Part shown: piece by piece, positions 40,551 through 49,650 of the stretch
Layout of the letters: every line of letters starts with the position of its first letter
How positions within the stretch are numbered: position 1 is the first letter of the stretch
Source of the DNA: Psychrobacter immobilis
Lineage (GTDB): Bacteria; Pseudomonadota; Gammaproteobacteria; Pseudomonadales; Moraxellaceae
Length of the DNA stretch: 64,000 nt
Reading direction: 5' to 3'
Assembly: GCF_904846235.1 (NCBI RefSeq)
Contig: NZ_CAJGZN010000003.1
Coordinates: 170,905-234,904 of the forward strand
The notes under the pieces: model-generated
The model's database searches: none
The model's input: the letters and a program-made list of their open reading frames with translations, nothing else
What the model was told of the DNA's origin: nothing
Made by a program: the position numbers and the translations under genes

Positions 40551-42248
40551 ATGAATGAGATAAAGGGCAATAAGGCATATAGCAGTGCTCGACATTCTAA
40601 ATACTGGCAGCAACTACAGACGCTTGCAAAGCACCCGTGGTCGCTTGCACAGTTATTCGCGCAAGATGATAAACGCGCTAAGCATTTCAGTGTGCAGGAT
40701 GGTGCACTGTATATGGACTTTAGTAAGCAGCGTATTGATCAGACAGTATTGTCTAATTTGCTAAGTTTGGCCGATAGTTGTGAGCTGGATGCTCGTATTG
40801 ATTCATTACTGCAAGGGGCGATGGTAAATACCAGCGAGCAGCGTGCTGCGTTGCATACAGCATTACGATTGCCAGCGACAGCGACATTACAAGTCGATGG
40901 ACAAAATATCGTCGCTGATGTACATCATAGTTTGGCACAAGTAGCACGCCTCTCAGAGCGCGTACGCAATGGCACGTGGCGTGGGTTTTCTGGCAAGGCA
41001 ATTACAGATGTTGTCAATATCGGGGTTGGCGGTTCTGATCTTGGCCCACTCATGGCGACTACAGCGCTCGACGAATGGGCAGATACCAGTATTGAAGTGC
41101 ATTTTGTCTCCAATATGGACGGTACGCAGCTTGATAATCTACTCAAGCATTTAAATCCTGAGACCACACTATTTATTATCTCTTCCAAATCCTTTGGTAC
41201 GGTTGATACTTTATCAAATGCTAAGACAGCATTATCTTGGCTACTTGCGACGGCAAAACTCCGTGCAGGTACAGAAGGTAGTGTATTGCGTCGACACTTC
41301 ATCGGCATCTCAGCCAATAGTGAAAAAATGAGTGCTTGGGGAATTCATCCTGAGCATCAGTTACAGCTTTGGGAATGGGTCGGCGGGCGCTTTTCTTTAT
41401 GGTCGGCGATAGGCCTTGCCATTGCTATTCGTATTGGTATGAGTGGCTTTAAGGCATTATTAAGTGGCGCTCATAGTATGGATGAGCATTTTGCACAAGC
41501 TGACTTTGCCGACAATTTACCTGTACTGTTAGGCTTGCTAGCTGTTTGGAACAGTACTTTTTTACAAGTAAATGCGCATACTGTATTACCTTATGATGGC
41601 AGGCTAGGCTATCTACCCAGCTATCTTACCCAGCTAGAGATGGAGAGTAATGGTAAGTCTGTTACTCGAAATGGGGATCATATTGATTATGATACGTGTC
41701 CAATTCTATGGGGTGAAATTGGCTCAAATGCGCAGCATGCATTCTATCAGCTGCTACACCAAGGTACGCAGCAGGTCTCCTGTGACTTTATCGCTTGCGT
41801 ACGTCGCTACGGTGATGATGCACAAAACTCCTCATTGCAACAACAGCACGAGTTGTCTTTAGCCAACTGTTTGGCACAAAGTCGAGTATTGGCATTTGGC
41901 AATGCTGCTGTGACGGATCTGGTCGATCCACAGACAGTTTCCGAAGCAGACAAATATAAGTACTACCGTGGGAATCAACCGTCAACCACATTACTGATTG
42001 ATGAGCTGACGCCGCATAGCTTAGGCGCATTGATAGCGCTCTACGAGCATAAGGTCTATGTCATGGCCAGTATCTGGGATATCAATCCGTTTGATCAATG
42101 GGGCGTCGAGATGGGCAAGCAAATGGCAGACTCCGTACACCATGCCATGCAGCACATGCAGCACATGCAGCACATGCAGCAAGATTCTCAAGGTCTATTC
42201 GATACATCTACTGACCAATTACTACAGCGTATTAAGCAGCTGTCCTAG
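40551..42248 (+). CDS. pgi: Glucose-6-phosphate isomerase
   Basis: Pgi interconverts glucose 6-phosphate and fructose 6-phosphate. Family blocks seen are NIGVGGSDLGPLMAT, FVSNMDGTQLDNLL, SKSFGTVDTLSNA, the signature GGRFSLWSAIGLAIA, and LEMESNGKSV with catalytic Glu. A further signature, GQWGVE-like DQWGVEMGKQMAD, is near the C terminus. The 565 residues are slightly above the usual 549. The excess includes a four-copy Met-Gln-His run at residues 533-544. Expressed with galU, it supplies sugar phosphates for nucleotide-sugar formation. Confidence 0.97.
   Translation: MNEIKGNKAYSSARHSKYWQQLQTLAKHPWSLAQLFAQDDKRAKHFSVQDGALYMDFSKQRIDQTVLSNLLSLADSCELDARIDSLLQGAMVNTSEQRAALHTALRLPATATLQVDGQNIVADVHHSLAQVARLSERVRNGTWRGFSGKAITDVVNIGVGGSDLGPLMATTALDEWADTSIEVHFVSNMDGTQLDNLLKHLNPETTLFIISSKSFGTVDTLSNAKTALSWLLATAKLRAGTEGSVLRRHFIGISANSEKMSAWGIHPEHQLQLWEWVGGRFSLWSAIGLAIAIRIGMSGFKALLSGAHSMDEHFAQADFADNLPVLLGLLAVWNSTFLQVNAHTVLPYDGRLGYLPSYLTQLEMESNGKSVTRNGDHIDYDTCPILWGEIGSNAQHAFYQLLHQGTQQVSCDFIACVRRYGDDAQNSSLQQQHELSLANCLAQSRVLAFGNAAVTDLVDPQTVSEADKYKYYRGNQPSTTLLIDELTPHSLGALIALYEHKVYVMASIWDINPFDQWGVEMGKQMADSVHHAMQHMQHMQHMQQDSQGLFDTSTDQLLQRIKQLS
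42147..42182 (+). repeat. 9-bp tandem repeat inside pgi
   Basis: The unit ATGCAGCAC is repeated three times and followed by an ATGCAGCAA fourth unit. It encodes repeated Met-Gln-His between the last conserved Pgi block and the C-terminal tail. Copy-number change would keep the frame. Confidence 0.9.
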
Positions 42249-42285
42249 TAATAGTGGTGTGTCAATAATATAGGAAAGCACGCTC

Positions 42286-43671
42286 ATGGAGACGGCTTTA
42301 GATGGTAGCCATATGAACAAAAACAATAATAAGTCTGAACCAAACCAATTAATTGATTCTATGGTTTGCGTGCTTATTGGTCACAGCATAGAGGCAATTA
42401 CCAGCGCAGTAGTGCTGGCAAGTCTCGGTCAATGTGTGCATCTTTATGCAGACAAGGCGCTACTGACGCAGCAGATACAACAGTATGGTTTTGAGCATCA
42501 TCTGCAAGCCCTATGGCAAATGTATGAGCAGCAGCAGGTCATTATCAGTAAGGAATTACCAGCTAGAGCCGATATGCTAATAAAAGGCTACGAAGCAGCC
42601 GGTCATAATAAAACTGATGCTCAAAATACGGTGACGCTTTATTGGTTGTTTTTAGATAGTATTAAGCCGTCGTGGATGGAAGACAGTTGGATTACCGCGT
42701 TTAATCAAAGCCATCAGCAGGCGCTACCTGTGATTATGAGCGGCATTGAGCAATTAGGCCATATAGCAGGGTTGGCTCATCGTTTACAACGTGCTTGGGT
42801 CTATTATGTGCCATTTGTATTTTTACAAGATGGCGATGCGTATAGCTCGATGTTGAACCCTTCGTTATGGCTACTGGGTGAAAAGACAGCAAGTAGTAGC
42901 CAGCACTTAAATGTGTTGAAGCCTTTAATGCAGCATGCACGCGCGACTCACCATGCTGATATCGCAACGATAGAGTTTGCTCGCAGTAGTATCATGGCGA
43001 TGCTAGCGACTAGAGTGAGCTTTATGAATGAGATGTCACGTTTGGCTGATAGTCAAAATGTTGATATCAGTCAAGTCAGTCGTATCATGGGGTTGGATAA
43101 TCGGGTAGGCAGCAGTTATCTAAAAGCAGGATGGGGGTTCGGTGGTAATACGTTGCCCACAGAGCTGGCTAAATTGCAACAATCAAGCCGTACACACAGT
43201 TTGGATATGCCTTTATTGCAATCTATCGTGCATATCAATGAAGATCAAAAAGAGCTGATATTCCGTAAATTCTGGCAATATTTCGATGGTTTTATCGATA
43301 ATAAAACCGTGATGATTTGGGGCGGTAGTTATAAGTCAGGCTCAGGACGTACCGCTGGTTCAGCTATCCATCCGTTATTAGCATTACTATGGTCCTATAA
43401 TATTCGCACACTGGTTTATAGTGATAAGGCACAGCACGAGCTTGCTGAGCTTTATCAGCAACAACCATTGCTTGAGCTTATTACTAGTCCCTATCAACAG
43501 CTTTGCGCTACCCATGCTATTTTTATCGTTAGTTGGTCACCACGAGATCAATTAGATATCGCCCAAATCAATCAACAAGCCATGCCAGTATTTGATGCGC
43601 AAAATGCCCTGACACGCTCGCAAATTAATAGCTTGATAGGTGACTATATGGGTATTGGTCGAACTAAATAG
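42286..43671 (+). CDS. UDP-glucose/GDP-mannose dehydrogenase-like protein lacking catalytic residues
   Basis: The 461-residue protein has the three-part layout of nucleotide-sugar 6-dehydrogenases: an N-terminal NAD domain, a central helical domain around ATRVSFMNEMSRLADSQNVDISQVSRIMGLD, and a C-terminal sugar-nucleotide domain. Key positions are changed. The catalytic Cys motif GFGGSCFPKD reads GFGGNTLPTE (T289 at the Cys position). The usual Lys and Asn in the central helix are R233 and M237. The N-terminal glycine motif is only GHSIEA. It lies 37 bases after pgi, with AGGA upstream, and is closed by a terminator. It is therefore likely a non-dehydrogenase paralogue or a decaying gene kept in frame. 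Confidence 0.8.
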   Translation: METALDGSHMNKNNNKSEPNQLIDSMVCVLIGHSIEAITSAVVLASLGQCVHLYADKALLTQQIQQYGFEHHLQALWQMYEQQQVIISKELPARADMLIKGYEAAGHNKTDAQNTVTLYWLFLDSIKPSWMEDSWITAFNQSHQQALPVIMSGIEQLGHIAGLAHRLQRAWVYYVPFVFLQDGDAYSSMLNPSLWLLGEKTASSSQHLNVLKPLMQHARATHHADIATIEFARSSIMAMLATRVSFMNEMSRLADSQNVDISQVSRIMGLDNRVGSSYLKAGWGFGGNTLPTELAKLQQSSRTHSLDMPLLQSIVHINEDQKELIFRKFWQYFDGFIDNKTVMIWGGSYKSGSGRTAGSAIHPLLALLWSYNIRTLVYSDKAQHELAELYQQQPLLELITSPYQQLCATHAIFIVSWSPRDQLDIAQINQQAMPVFDAQNALTRSQINSLIGDYMGIGRTK

Positions 43672-43693
43672 TTTGATTTAAGGTTTTCTGTGT

Positions 43694-43738
43694 ATAAAAA
43701 AAGGCTCACTAATTTCTTATTAGCGAGCCTTTTTTTTG
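43694..43738. terminator. Bidirectional terminator between dehydrogenase-like gene and pmm
   Basis: AAAAAAAGGCTC-CTAAT pairs with ATTAG-GAGCCTTTTTTT over a 5-base loop with one mismatch. It has long A- and T-runs on the two sides. Confidence 0.88.
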
Positions 43739-43774
43739 ACTTATAATCAGAACTGTTTTACTGGGTTAATGACT

Positions 43775-45262
43775 TTATGCTGGTACGGCACCTTGCGTTG
43801 CTAGCCATTGCTGAATTTCTTGAGTTTTAGCAGCCAGTAATGGTTGATCACCGCGACTTTCGATATTTAATCTAATAAGTGGCTCGGTATTCGATGCTCG
43901 CAAATTAAAGCGCCACTCTCCAAAGTTAAGACTTAAACCATCGAGTGTCGATTTAACTGGTTGCTCATTGCTGAATTTGGCTTCAATTGCACTGATGATA
44001 GCCGGTGCATCATAGGTTGTGAGACGAAAGTTTAGCTCACCTGAGCTGGGATAGGCGGCAATGTAGCCTGTGACCAATTCGGACAGTGTTTTACCAGTGT
44101 TAGACAACAGCTCAATGGTCAATAACCATGGAATCATACCACTATCGCAATAGAAGAAGTCGCGAAAATAATGATGCGCAGACATTTCACCGCCATATAC
44201 AGCACCTGAGTCACGCATGACTTGCTTGATAAATGAGTGTCCAGATTTACTGATGACAGCTTTACCGTTATGTTTCTCTATCACTGCTTCGGTATTATAA
44301 ATCACTCGTGGATCATAGACGATTGATTCATTCGGGTATTTGTTTAAAAAAGCTTGAGCGAGCATACCGACGATATAGCTACCATCGATAAATTCACCAC
44401 GTTCATCGAATAGGAAGCAGCGATCAAAGTCACCATCAAAGGCAATGCCAAGATCCGCGTTATTTTCCAAAACGGCTTGCTGGGTAGCCACTCTATTGGC
44501 TTCAATCATTGGATTAGGGATGCCGTTAGGGAAGCTACCATCTGGTGTATGATGCAATTTAATCACTTCAATCGGTGCTTCTGCTTGTGCTAACTTATCA
44601 ATTAATAAATCGACCACAGGACCTGCACTACCATTGCCTGAATTAACGACCAGTTTGAGTGGTTTTAGTTTACCAGTATCAATAAAAGTCATAACATGAT
44701 CGATGTACGCGCTTTTATCCGTCAATAACTGCAATTTGCCTGATTGATTATCCGTAGTGAACTGCCCAGATTCTGCCAGTGCTTGAATCTCTGCCAACCC
44801 ATCATCAGCGCTGATTGGTTTTGAATGTTCTTTAACCAGTTTTAGGCCATTATAATTGATAGGGTTATGACTGGCAGTCACTTCGATACCACCTAACGCC
44901 TGATAGTGACTGGTGGCAAAATATACTTCTTCGGTACCACTCATGCCCAAATCAATCACATCAACGCCAGCATCCATCATACCAGTGATAGCGGCTTGTT
45001 TTAATTGCTCACTAGAGTGGCGAATATCACTACCGATAACGATAGCAGGTTTTAGAGTTGCTATATCATCGGCTTGAGTTTGAGCCGCTGCCTGATAACG
45101 TTGATATAAAATCTGTGCAAACGCGCGCCCGATACGGTAGGCAATCTCTTCATCGAGATTGACCCCAAGCTCACCCCGAATGTCATAGGCTTTAAATGAG
45201 CTGATAGTAATAGGGTCGAATGTCGCAGTTGGTTGATAGCTGGTGGTCGCAGAAGTGGACAT
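43775..45262 (-). CDS. algC: Phosphomannomutase/phosphoglucomutase (AlgC type)
   Basis: This enzyme shifts phosphate between C6 and C1 of mannose or glucose, supplying precursors for nucleotide sugars and envelope polysaccharides. The phosphoserine loop reads TASHNPINYNGLKLV, the Mg2+ loop is DGDFDRC, and the substrate loop GEMSAHHYF with GGxxSGH-type contacts is visible. The C-terminal RASNTEPLIRLNIE is the phosphate-binding part. The ATG at 45262 has GAGGAA about ten bases upstream and yields 495 residues. The open frame to 45379 is leader. It is divergent from mazG. Pgm versus Pmm specificity cannot be told. Confidence 0.92.
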   Translation of the reverse strand: MSTSATTSYQPTATFDPITISSFKAYDIRGELGVNLDEEIAYRIGRAFAQILYQRYQAAAQTQADDIATLKPAIVIGSDIRHSSEQLKQAAITGMMDAGVDVIDLGMSGTEEVYFATSHYQALGGIEVTASHNPINYNGLKLVKEHSKPISADDGLAEIQALAESGQFTTDNQSGKLQLLTDKSAYIDHVMTFIDTGKLKPLKLVVNSGNGSAGPVVDLLIDKLAQAEAPIEVIKLHHTPDGSFPNGIPNPMIEANRVATQQAVLENNADLGIAFDGDFDRCFLFDERGEFIDGSYIVGMLAQAFLNKYPNESIVYDPRVIYNTEAVIEKHNGKAVISKSGHSFIKQVMRDSGAVYGGEMSAHHYFRDFFYCDSGMIPWLLTIELLSNTGKTLSELVTGYIAAYPSSGELNFRLTTYDAPAIISAIEAKFSNEQPVKSTLDGLSLNFGEWRFNLRASNTEPLIRLNIESRGDQPLLAAKTQEIQQWLATQGAVPA

Positions 45263-45400
45263 AATGATAAAATTCCTCGCGCATGAGCGGTGGTAAAATG
45301 AAGAGGTTAGTAGCACAATTATAAGCCAAGCCATGTTCAATGATACACTAACTATTAGACGAATCAGCAAACAACACATAAAACGATAAGAGCCGCCCTT

Positions 45401-46267
45401 ATGAGTATTTCAGACAATAAAGTTACCGTGCCTGTACCAGTACAAGGCACACCAGAAGCCACTGGCCAGCTTGATGATTTGTTAGCGTTGATGGCACGAC
45501 TAAGGACAGATTGTCCGTGGGACAAAAAGCAAACCAACCATAGCCTTATTCCGTATGCCATTGAAGAGGCTTACGAGCTAGGCGAAGCGGTACAAAGCGA
45601 AGATGATGAAGACATCAAAGGTGAGCTTGGCGATGTGCTGCTGCAAGTGGTATTTCATTGTCAGATGTATGCGGAGCAAGGGCGCTTTGATATGAGTGAT
45701 GTTATCAGCACTTTGCAAGATAAGCTGGTTCGTCGTCATCCACATGTGTTTGAATCCGAAACGCTTAAAGACGATGCAGCAGTAAAAGTACGCTGGGACG
45801 AAATCAAGCTTGAGGAGCAGCAGGCACGCGAAGCACGTGGTAAATCAAAGCGTCGCTTAGATCAAGTCAAAGCGGGTAGTGCTTTGATGCAGGCGCAGGA
45901 TGTACAAAAGCAAGCGTCAAAGTTGGGTTTTGATTGGGAAGGTATTGCAGGTGCCGTAGATAAGCTAGACGAAGAGATTGCTGAGCTAAAACATGAGCTA
46001 ACAGATAAGTCTACAATCGAGGTCAAAGCTAACATCAGAGAGGTCGAAAAAGAATTAGGCGACTGTATGTTTGCACTGGTCAATGTCGCACGCAAATTAA
46101 ATTTGGATGCAGAGACAGCAACCTTAACCTGCGTGCACAAGTTTAAATCTCGCTTTGGTTATATTGAAACGCAATTGGCTGCTACTGGCAAGCGTATTGA
46201 AGACAGTGATATAACAGAAATGGATGCACTGTGGGAAGCAGCGAAACAACATGAACGCTCATCGTAA
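45401..46267 (+). CDS. mazG: Nucleoside triphosphate pyrophosphohydrolase MazG
   Basis: MazG hydrolyses (d)NTPs to the monophosphates and pyrophosphate and removes non-canonical nucleotides. The duplicated EEAYELGEAV ... GELGDVLLQVVFH helix motif, with its metal-binding Glu and Asp residues, is clear in the first repeat (near residues 51-85). A second set, KLDEEIAELKHEL and EKELGDCMFALVNVAR, is near residues 190-230. The N-terminal LMARLRTDCPWDKKQTNHSL is the family opening. At 288 residues it is slightly longer than the E. coli protein (263). It overlaps the following ComEA-like gene by 17 bases. Confidence 0.95.
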   Translation: MSISDNKVTVPVPVQGTPEATGQLDDLLALMARLRTDCPWDKKQTNHSLIPYAIEEAYELGEAVQSEDDEDIKGELGDVLLQVVFHCQMYAEQGRFDMSDVISTLQDKLVRRHPHVFESETLKDDAAVKVRWDEIKLEEQQAREARGKSKRRLDQVKAGSALMQAQDVQKQASKLGFDWEGIAGAVDKLDEEIAELKHELTDKSTIEVKANIREVEKELGDCMFALVNVARKLNLDAETATLTCVHKFKSRFGYIETQLAATGKRIEDSDITEMDALWEAAKQHERSS

Positions 46268-46625
46268 ATTTTCATTTGCCAGCTTACTGACGACCACCGC
46301 TTTTAGTCTCCTATTGTCTGTGGTCGCACTCAGTAATGCGAATGCAGATCCTTGTTTTGACGACCCTCAGCGTGCCTATGAGTATTTAATCGCAAGAGAA
46401 AAAGCTATCACACAAGCGCGTGAGCAGAAAGTCATCAATATCAATCGAGCTAATGAAGGTGAGCTGGTTTCGTTAGATGGTATCGGTAGCAGTAAAGCGC
46501 AGGCGATAATTTTATATCGTGACATGTTTGGCGATTTTAAGACAGTGGACGAGTTAGCAAAGGTGAAAGGTATCGGTGCAAAAACAGTCGAGAAAAACCA
46601 AAGACGTTTAAGTGTGCGTGATTAA
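46251..46625 (+). CDS. ComEA-like helix-hairpin-helix secreted protein
   Basis: From the ATG at 46251 the product has 124 residues: a Sec signal peptide (hydrophobic core LLTTTAFSLLLSVVALS, cleavage after ANA), a short linker and one ComEA-type helix-hairpin-helix unit. That unit reads ININRANEGELVSLDGIGSSKAQAI and FKTVDELAKVKGIGAKTVEKN. Such periplasmic proteins bind DNA during natural transformation, and Moraxellaceae are often competent. Other com/pil genes are absent here, so the role is inferred. The start overlaps mazG, suggesting translational coupling. An in-frame start at 46224 would spoil the signal peptide. Confidence 0.85.
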   Translation: MNAHRKFSFASLLTTTAFSLLLSVVALSNANADPCFDDPQRAYEYLIAREKAITQAREQKVININRANEGELVSLDGIGSSKAQAIILYRDMFGDFKTVDELAKVKGIGAKTVEKNQRRLSVRD

Positions 46626-46791
46626 TGGCGGTGTTTTGCATTAATTAACCCCAATATTGACAAAATAGCATGTAAGTAAATGTCATAACACCCCCAGTAG
46701 GTCCAAAATTTGTTAAACTAGCGGGTACATCCGCCTGATAAACGCTGTGTTATTCAGGGGTAGTTAAAGAATACCGGCGAGGAGTAGATGC

Positions 46792-49008
46792 ATGGCCGAG
46801 CGTGCCGCCAAGCAGTTAGAACTGAACAAATCTGAATTACCCAATTCCATTACTGAAGTGATTGCCACATTGACCCGTGCTGGGTTTGATGCGTATATCG
46901 TCGGTGGTGGTGTGCGCGATACTTTATTAGGTCTGCGCCCGAAAGACTTTGATGCCGTCACCGATGCCAAGCCGCATGAGATTAAAGATGTCTTTGGTAA
47001 GCGCTGCCGCATTATCGGTCGCCGCTTCCAGTTAGCGCATGTGTATTCAGGTCGCGAGTTGATTGAAGTTGCTACTTTCCGTGGTCCACCAACCAGTGAT
47101 GCTAATACCAATCAAGACGGTATGATTCTGCGCGACAATGTTTGGGGCGATATTCAACAAGATTTCTCCCGTCGCGATTTCTCTATCAATGCGCTTTATT
47201 ATCAACCGCTCAAAGGCATCGTTCATGATTTCTGCGGCGCGCTTGATGATATTGATAACAGAATCATTCGTCTATTGGGCAATGCGCCAGTACGTATCGA
47301 AGAAGATCCTGTGCGCTTGCTCCGTGCCTTACGTTTCAAAGCCAAGTTAGGTTTTGAATTTGATGAAGCGTTGTCCGAGCAGTTCAATGACGGGAACTGG
47401 GCGCTGCTTGAGCAAATATCACCGCATCGTCTCTATGATGAAACGCAAAAGATGTTTACTGGTGGCTATCTAGTACCCCTGTTGCCATTATTGTTTGAAT
47501 CAGGTGCGATTGATAGTCTCATTATCTATCCACCGTCTGAGCCAAGTGCTTTAGTCAATCAGGTAGCTATCAATACCGATAAGCGTATTGCAGCGGGCAA
47601 GAGTATCAACCCTGCGTTCTTCTATGCTGCCTTACTGTGGGAAAATTACCTACATCAATTAGCAAAAGCTAAGAAACGTAATATGCCGTTTGCCGAAGCG
47701 CAAATGCATGCGGCTGGCAAAGTCATCGACCGTCAGCGTATCAAAACCGCTATTCCGAAATTTGCTGAGCAATTCATTCGAGATATCTGGATATTGCAGC
47801 CAAAACTTGCAGCCCCACGTAGCAAACAGATCGTTCAGCTATCAGAGCATCCGCGTTTCCGTGCGGGCTTTGACTTTTTATTATTACGTGAGCAGTGCGG
47901 CGATGCTGAGCATCCGCTATCAGAGTCAACCAACGATATGGGTGACTGGTGGCAGACGTATCAAACCTTGTCTGAACAAGAGCAACAGCAGGCGATTGAT
48001 GAGTTTGACGAAAATATTCGCCGAGGTGCTTATAAAAAAGGGCAACGTGGTCGCGGACGTAATCGTCAAGAATCAAAAACACAGACTACTGATAATGCAG
48101 CACCTAATCAGAACAGTACAAAGCAAAACAAAGCTGATGACCGTGCTGAAAAAGGTAGAAATGATCAAACAATGGTAAATGATTCGTCAAATATTCCAGC
48201 CCGTCGTCGCCGTGCTGCCAGCCAATCTAAAGCTAGTCGCAATGACAGCGGAAGACACAACGTGCAGCAAATAGAGCAAGACAATAACGAGCTTGCTCAG
48301 CTACAGCAGTTGTCTCTTGCTAATAACAAGCAATCGGCAAGCCAACACGCAAAGCCTAAGCCACTATTTATTATCGAGCACGAGAACGTTGTGCCGCCAT
48401 TGCAGAAGCAACTGGCAGCTGATGATACGTCGAAGCGCAACAAAGCACCTGTACGAAAGCCAGCACCAACCAATCAAGAAGCTCCAAAGCAAGCGGTTAA
48501 GTCTGAACGCTCAAATAACGTTCAGCCGTCTAATACTAATCAGGTATCAGCTAGTCAGGCTAGACCAGCTCGCTCGATCGCAAGATCACCTGCGTTAGTC
48601 AGTATGAATAACGAGCCGATCCCGCATAAACGTCGCCGTCGCCAACCTACTGTAGATAGTGCGAGCAATATCGAAGTACAAGGCAGTAATGATTCGAAGG
48701 ACAGTAGTAATCGAGCACAGCCAAAGGTAAAGTATGTGAAAAAAGCGCCTAAACCTGCAGTTGAAGCGTCTGATAAAAGCGATACTAAAAGTGTAAAGGA
48801 GGTAGGTAGCAAGGCAGTAGATAGCAAAGACGCGACAAAAACCGCTGCACCTACGAGAGCCAGGAAATCGGTGAAAGCAACTACTGCAAAGGCTGCTAAA
48901 GCGAAGCAAGATACAAATGATCAGATGCCTGCTGTGAAAGTAACTGATAACAAAGGCCCTGTACCGTCGAAGCGCCGCCGCCGTCAGCCTAGTACTGAAA
49001 GTGCATAA
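46792..49008 (+). CDS. pcnB: Poly(A) polymerase I with long basic C-terminal extension
   Basis: PcnB adds poly(A) tails to RNA 3' ends and so promotes decay. The nucleotidyltransferase signature AYIVGGGVRDTLLGLRPKDFDAVTDA and the downstream RRDFSINALYYQP and DPVRLLRALRFKAKLGF are intact. The conserved part ends near residue 420. The protein is 738 residues against about 465 in E. coli. The extra 300 are Lys/Asn/Gln/Ser-rich and apparently disordered, with three Arg clusters (RRRRAA, KRRRRQPT, KRRRRQPS). GAGGAG lies eight bases before the ATG. The stop overlaps the upstream region of folK. Confidence 0.95.
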   Translation: MAERAAKQLELNKSELPNSITEVIATLTRAGFDAYIVGGGVRDTLLGLRPKDFDAVTDAKPHEIKDVFGKRCRIIGRRFQLAHVYSGRELIEVATFRGPPTSDANTNQDGMILRDNVWGDIQQDFSRRDFSINALYYQPLKGIVHDFCGALDDIDNRIIRLLGNAPVRIEEDPVRLLRALRFKAKLGFEFDEALSEQFNDGNWALLEQISPHRLYDETQKMFTGGYLVPLLPLLFESGAIDSLIIYPPSEPSALVNQVAINTDKRIAAGKSINPAFFYAALLWENYLHQLAKAKKRNMPFAEAQMHAAGKVIDRQRIKTAIPKFAEQFIRDIWILQPKLAAPRSKQIVQLSEHPRFRAGFDFLLLREQCGDAEHPLSESTNDMGDWWQTYQTLSEQEQQQAIDEFDENIRRGAYKKGQRGRGRNRQESKTQTTDNAAPNQNSTKQNKADDRAEKGRNDQTMVNDSSNIPARRRRAASQSKASRNDSGRHNVQQIEQDNNELAQLQQLSLANNKQSASQHAKPKPLFIIEHENVVPPLQKQLAADDTSKRNKAPVRKPAPTNQEAPKQAVKSERSNNVQPSNTNQVSASQARPARSIARSPALVSMNNEPIPHKRRRRQPTVDSASNIEVQGSNDSKDSSNRAQPKVKYVKKAPKPAVEASDKSDTKSVKEVGSKAVDSKDATKTAAPTRARKSVKATTAKAAKAKQDTNDQMPAVKVTDNKGPVPSKRRRRQPSTESA

Positions 49009-49009
49009 T

Positions 49010-49531
49010 ATGGATAACAGTACAGATAATAGTAACTGGGTTACCTGTTATGTGGGCTTGGGTAGCAACCTCGCTAATGAGCTGGGTTCGCCTACCGATC
49101 ATTTGCAGCATGCGCTTGCAGTAATGCGAGCACATGAGCAGGTACGTGAAGTAAGTGTATCTTCTTTTTATGCTTCAGCACCGATGGGGCCACAAGACCA
49201 GCCGGATTTTGTCAATGCAGTAGTTGGTTTTGAGACAACGTTTGCCCCTTACGAGCTGCTTGCTTTTTGTCAGCAGTTAGAGAGTATGGCCAAGCGAGCA
49301 CGTTTACGCCGTTGGGGTGAACGTAGTCTGGATGTTGATATTTTGCTATACGGTGAGATACAGATTACTGATCCAACACTGACAATACCGCATGCTGGCT
49401 TAAGTGAGCGCAATTTTGTCTTAATACCACTGCGAGAGTTGGCACCAAATTTAACCATCGCAGGTAAGTCGATAAGTGACTATTCACAAAGTCGCGATTG
49501 GACAGGTTTAACATTACTATCAAGCGATTGA
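49010..49531 (+). CDS. folK: 2-amino-4-hydroxy-6-hydroxymethyldihydropteridine pyrophosphokinase
   Basis: FolK transfers pyrophosphate from ATP to the pterin alcohol in folate synthesis. Diagnostic stretches are CYVGLGSNLANE, the substrate loop ASAPMGPQDQPDFVNAVVGFET, and the signature RRWGERSLDVDILLYGE with the metal-binding Asp pair; PHAGLSERNFVLIPL follows. I take the ATG at 49010, one base after the pcnB stop. The GTG at 49001 would overlap pcnB. The product is about 173 residues. It is followed by panB after 119 bases, so B-vitamin genes are grouped. Confidence 0.95.
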   Translation: MDNSTDNSNWVTCYVGLGSNLANELGSPTDHLQHALAVMRAHEQVREVSVSSFYASAPMGPQDQPDFVNAVVGFETTFAPYELLAFCQQLESMAKRARLRRWGERSLDVDILLYGEIQITDPTLTIPHAGLSERNFVLIPLRELAPNLTIAGKSISDYSQSRDWTGLTLLSSD

Positions 49532-49650
49532 TTATAAATAACTAATGCTAAGTAACAGGTGATTGGGGTATTGGTCTAAGACTTCTCGATCATAGCTCTG
49601 ATAGTAGCAATATCGATAATCAAAGGCATTGCAGATTAATTGAGGGTCAT

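Noticed and set aside
47690..48178. 162-codon plus-strand frame inside pcnB
   Set aside because: A different frame of pcnB; composition is that of a shifted reading and no start signal is present.
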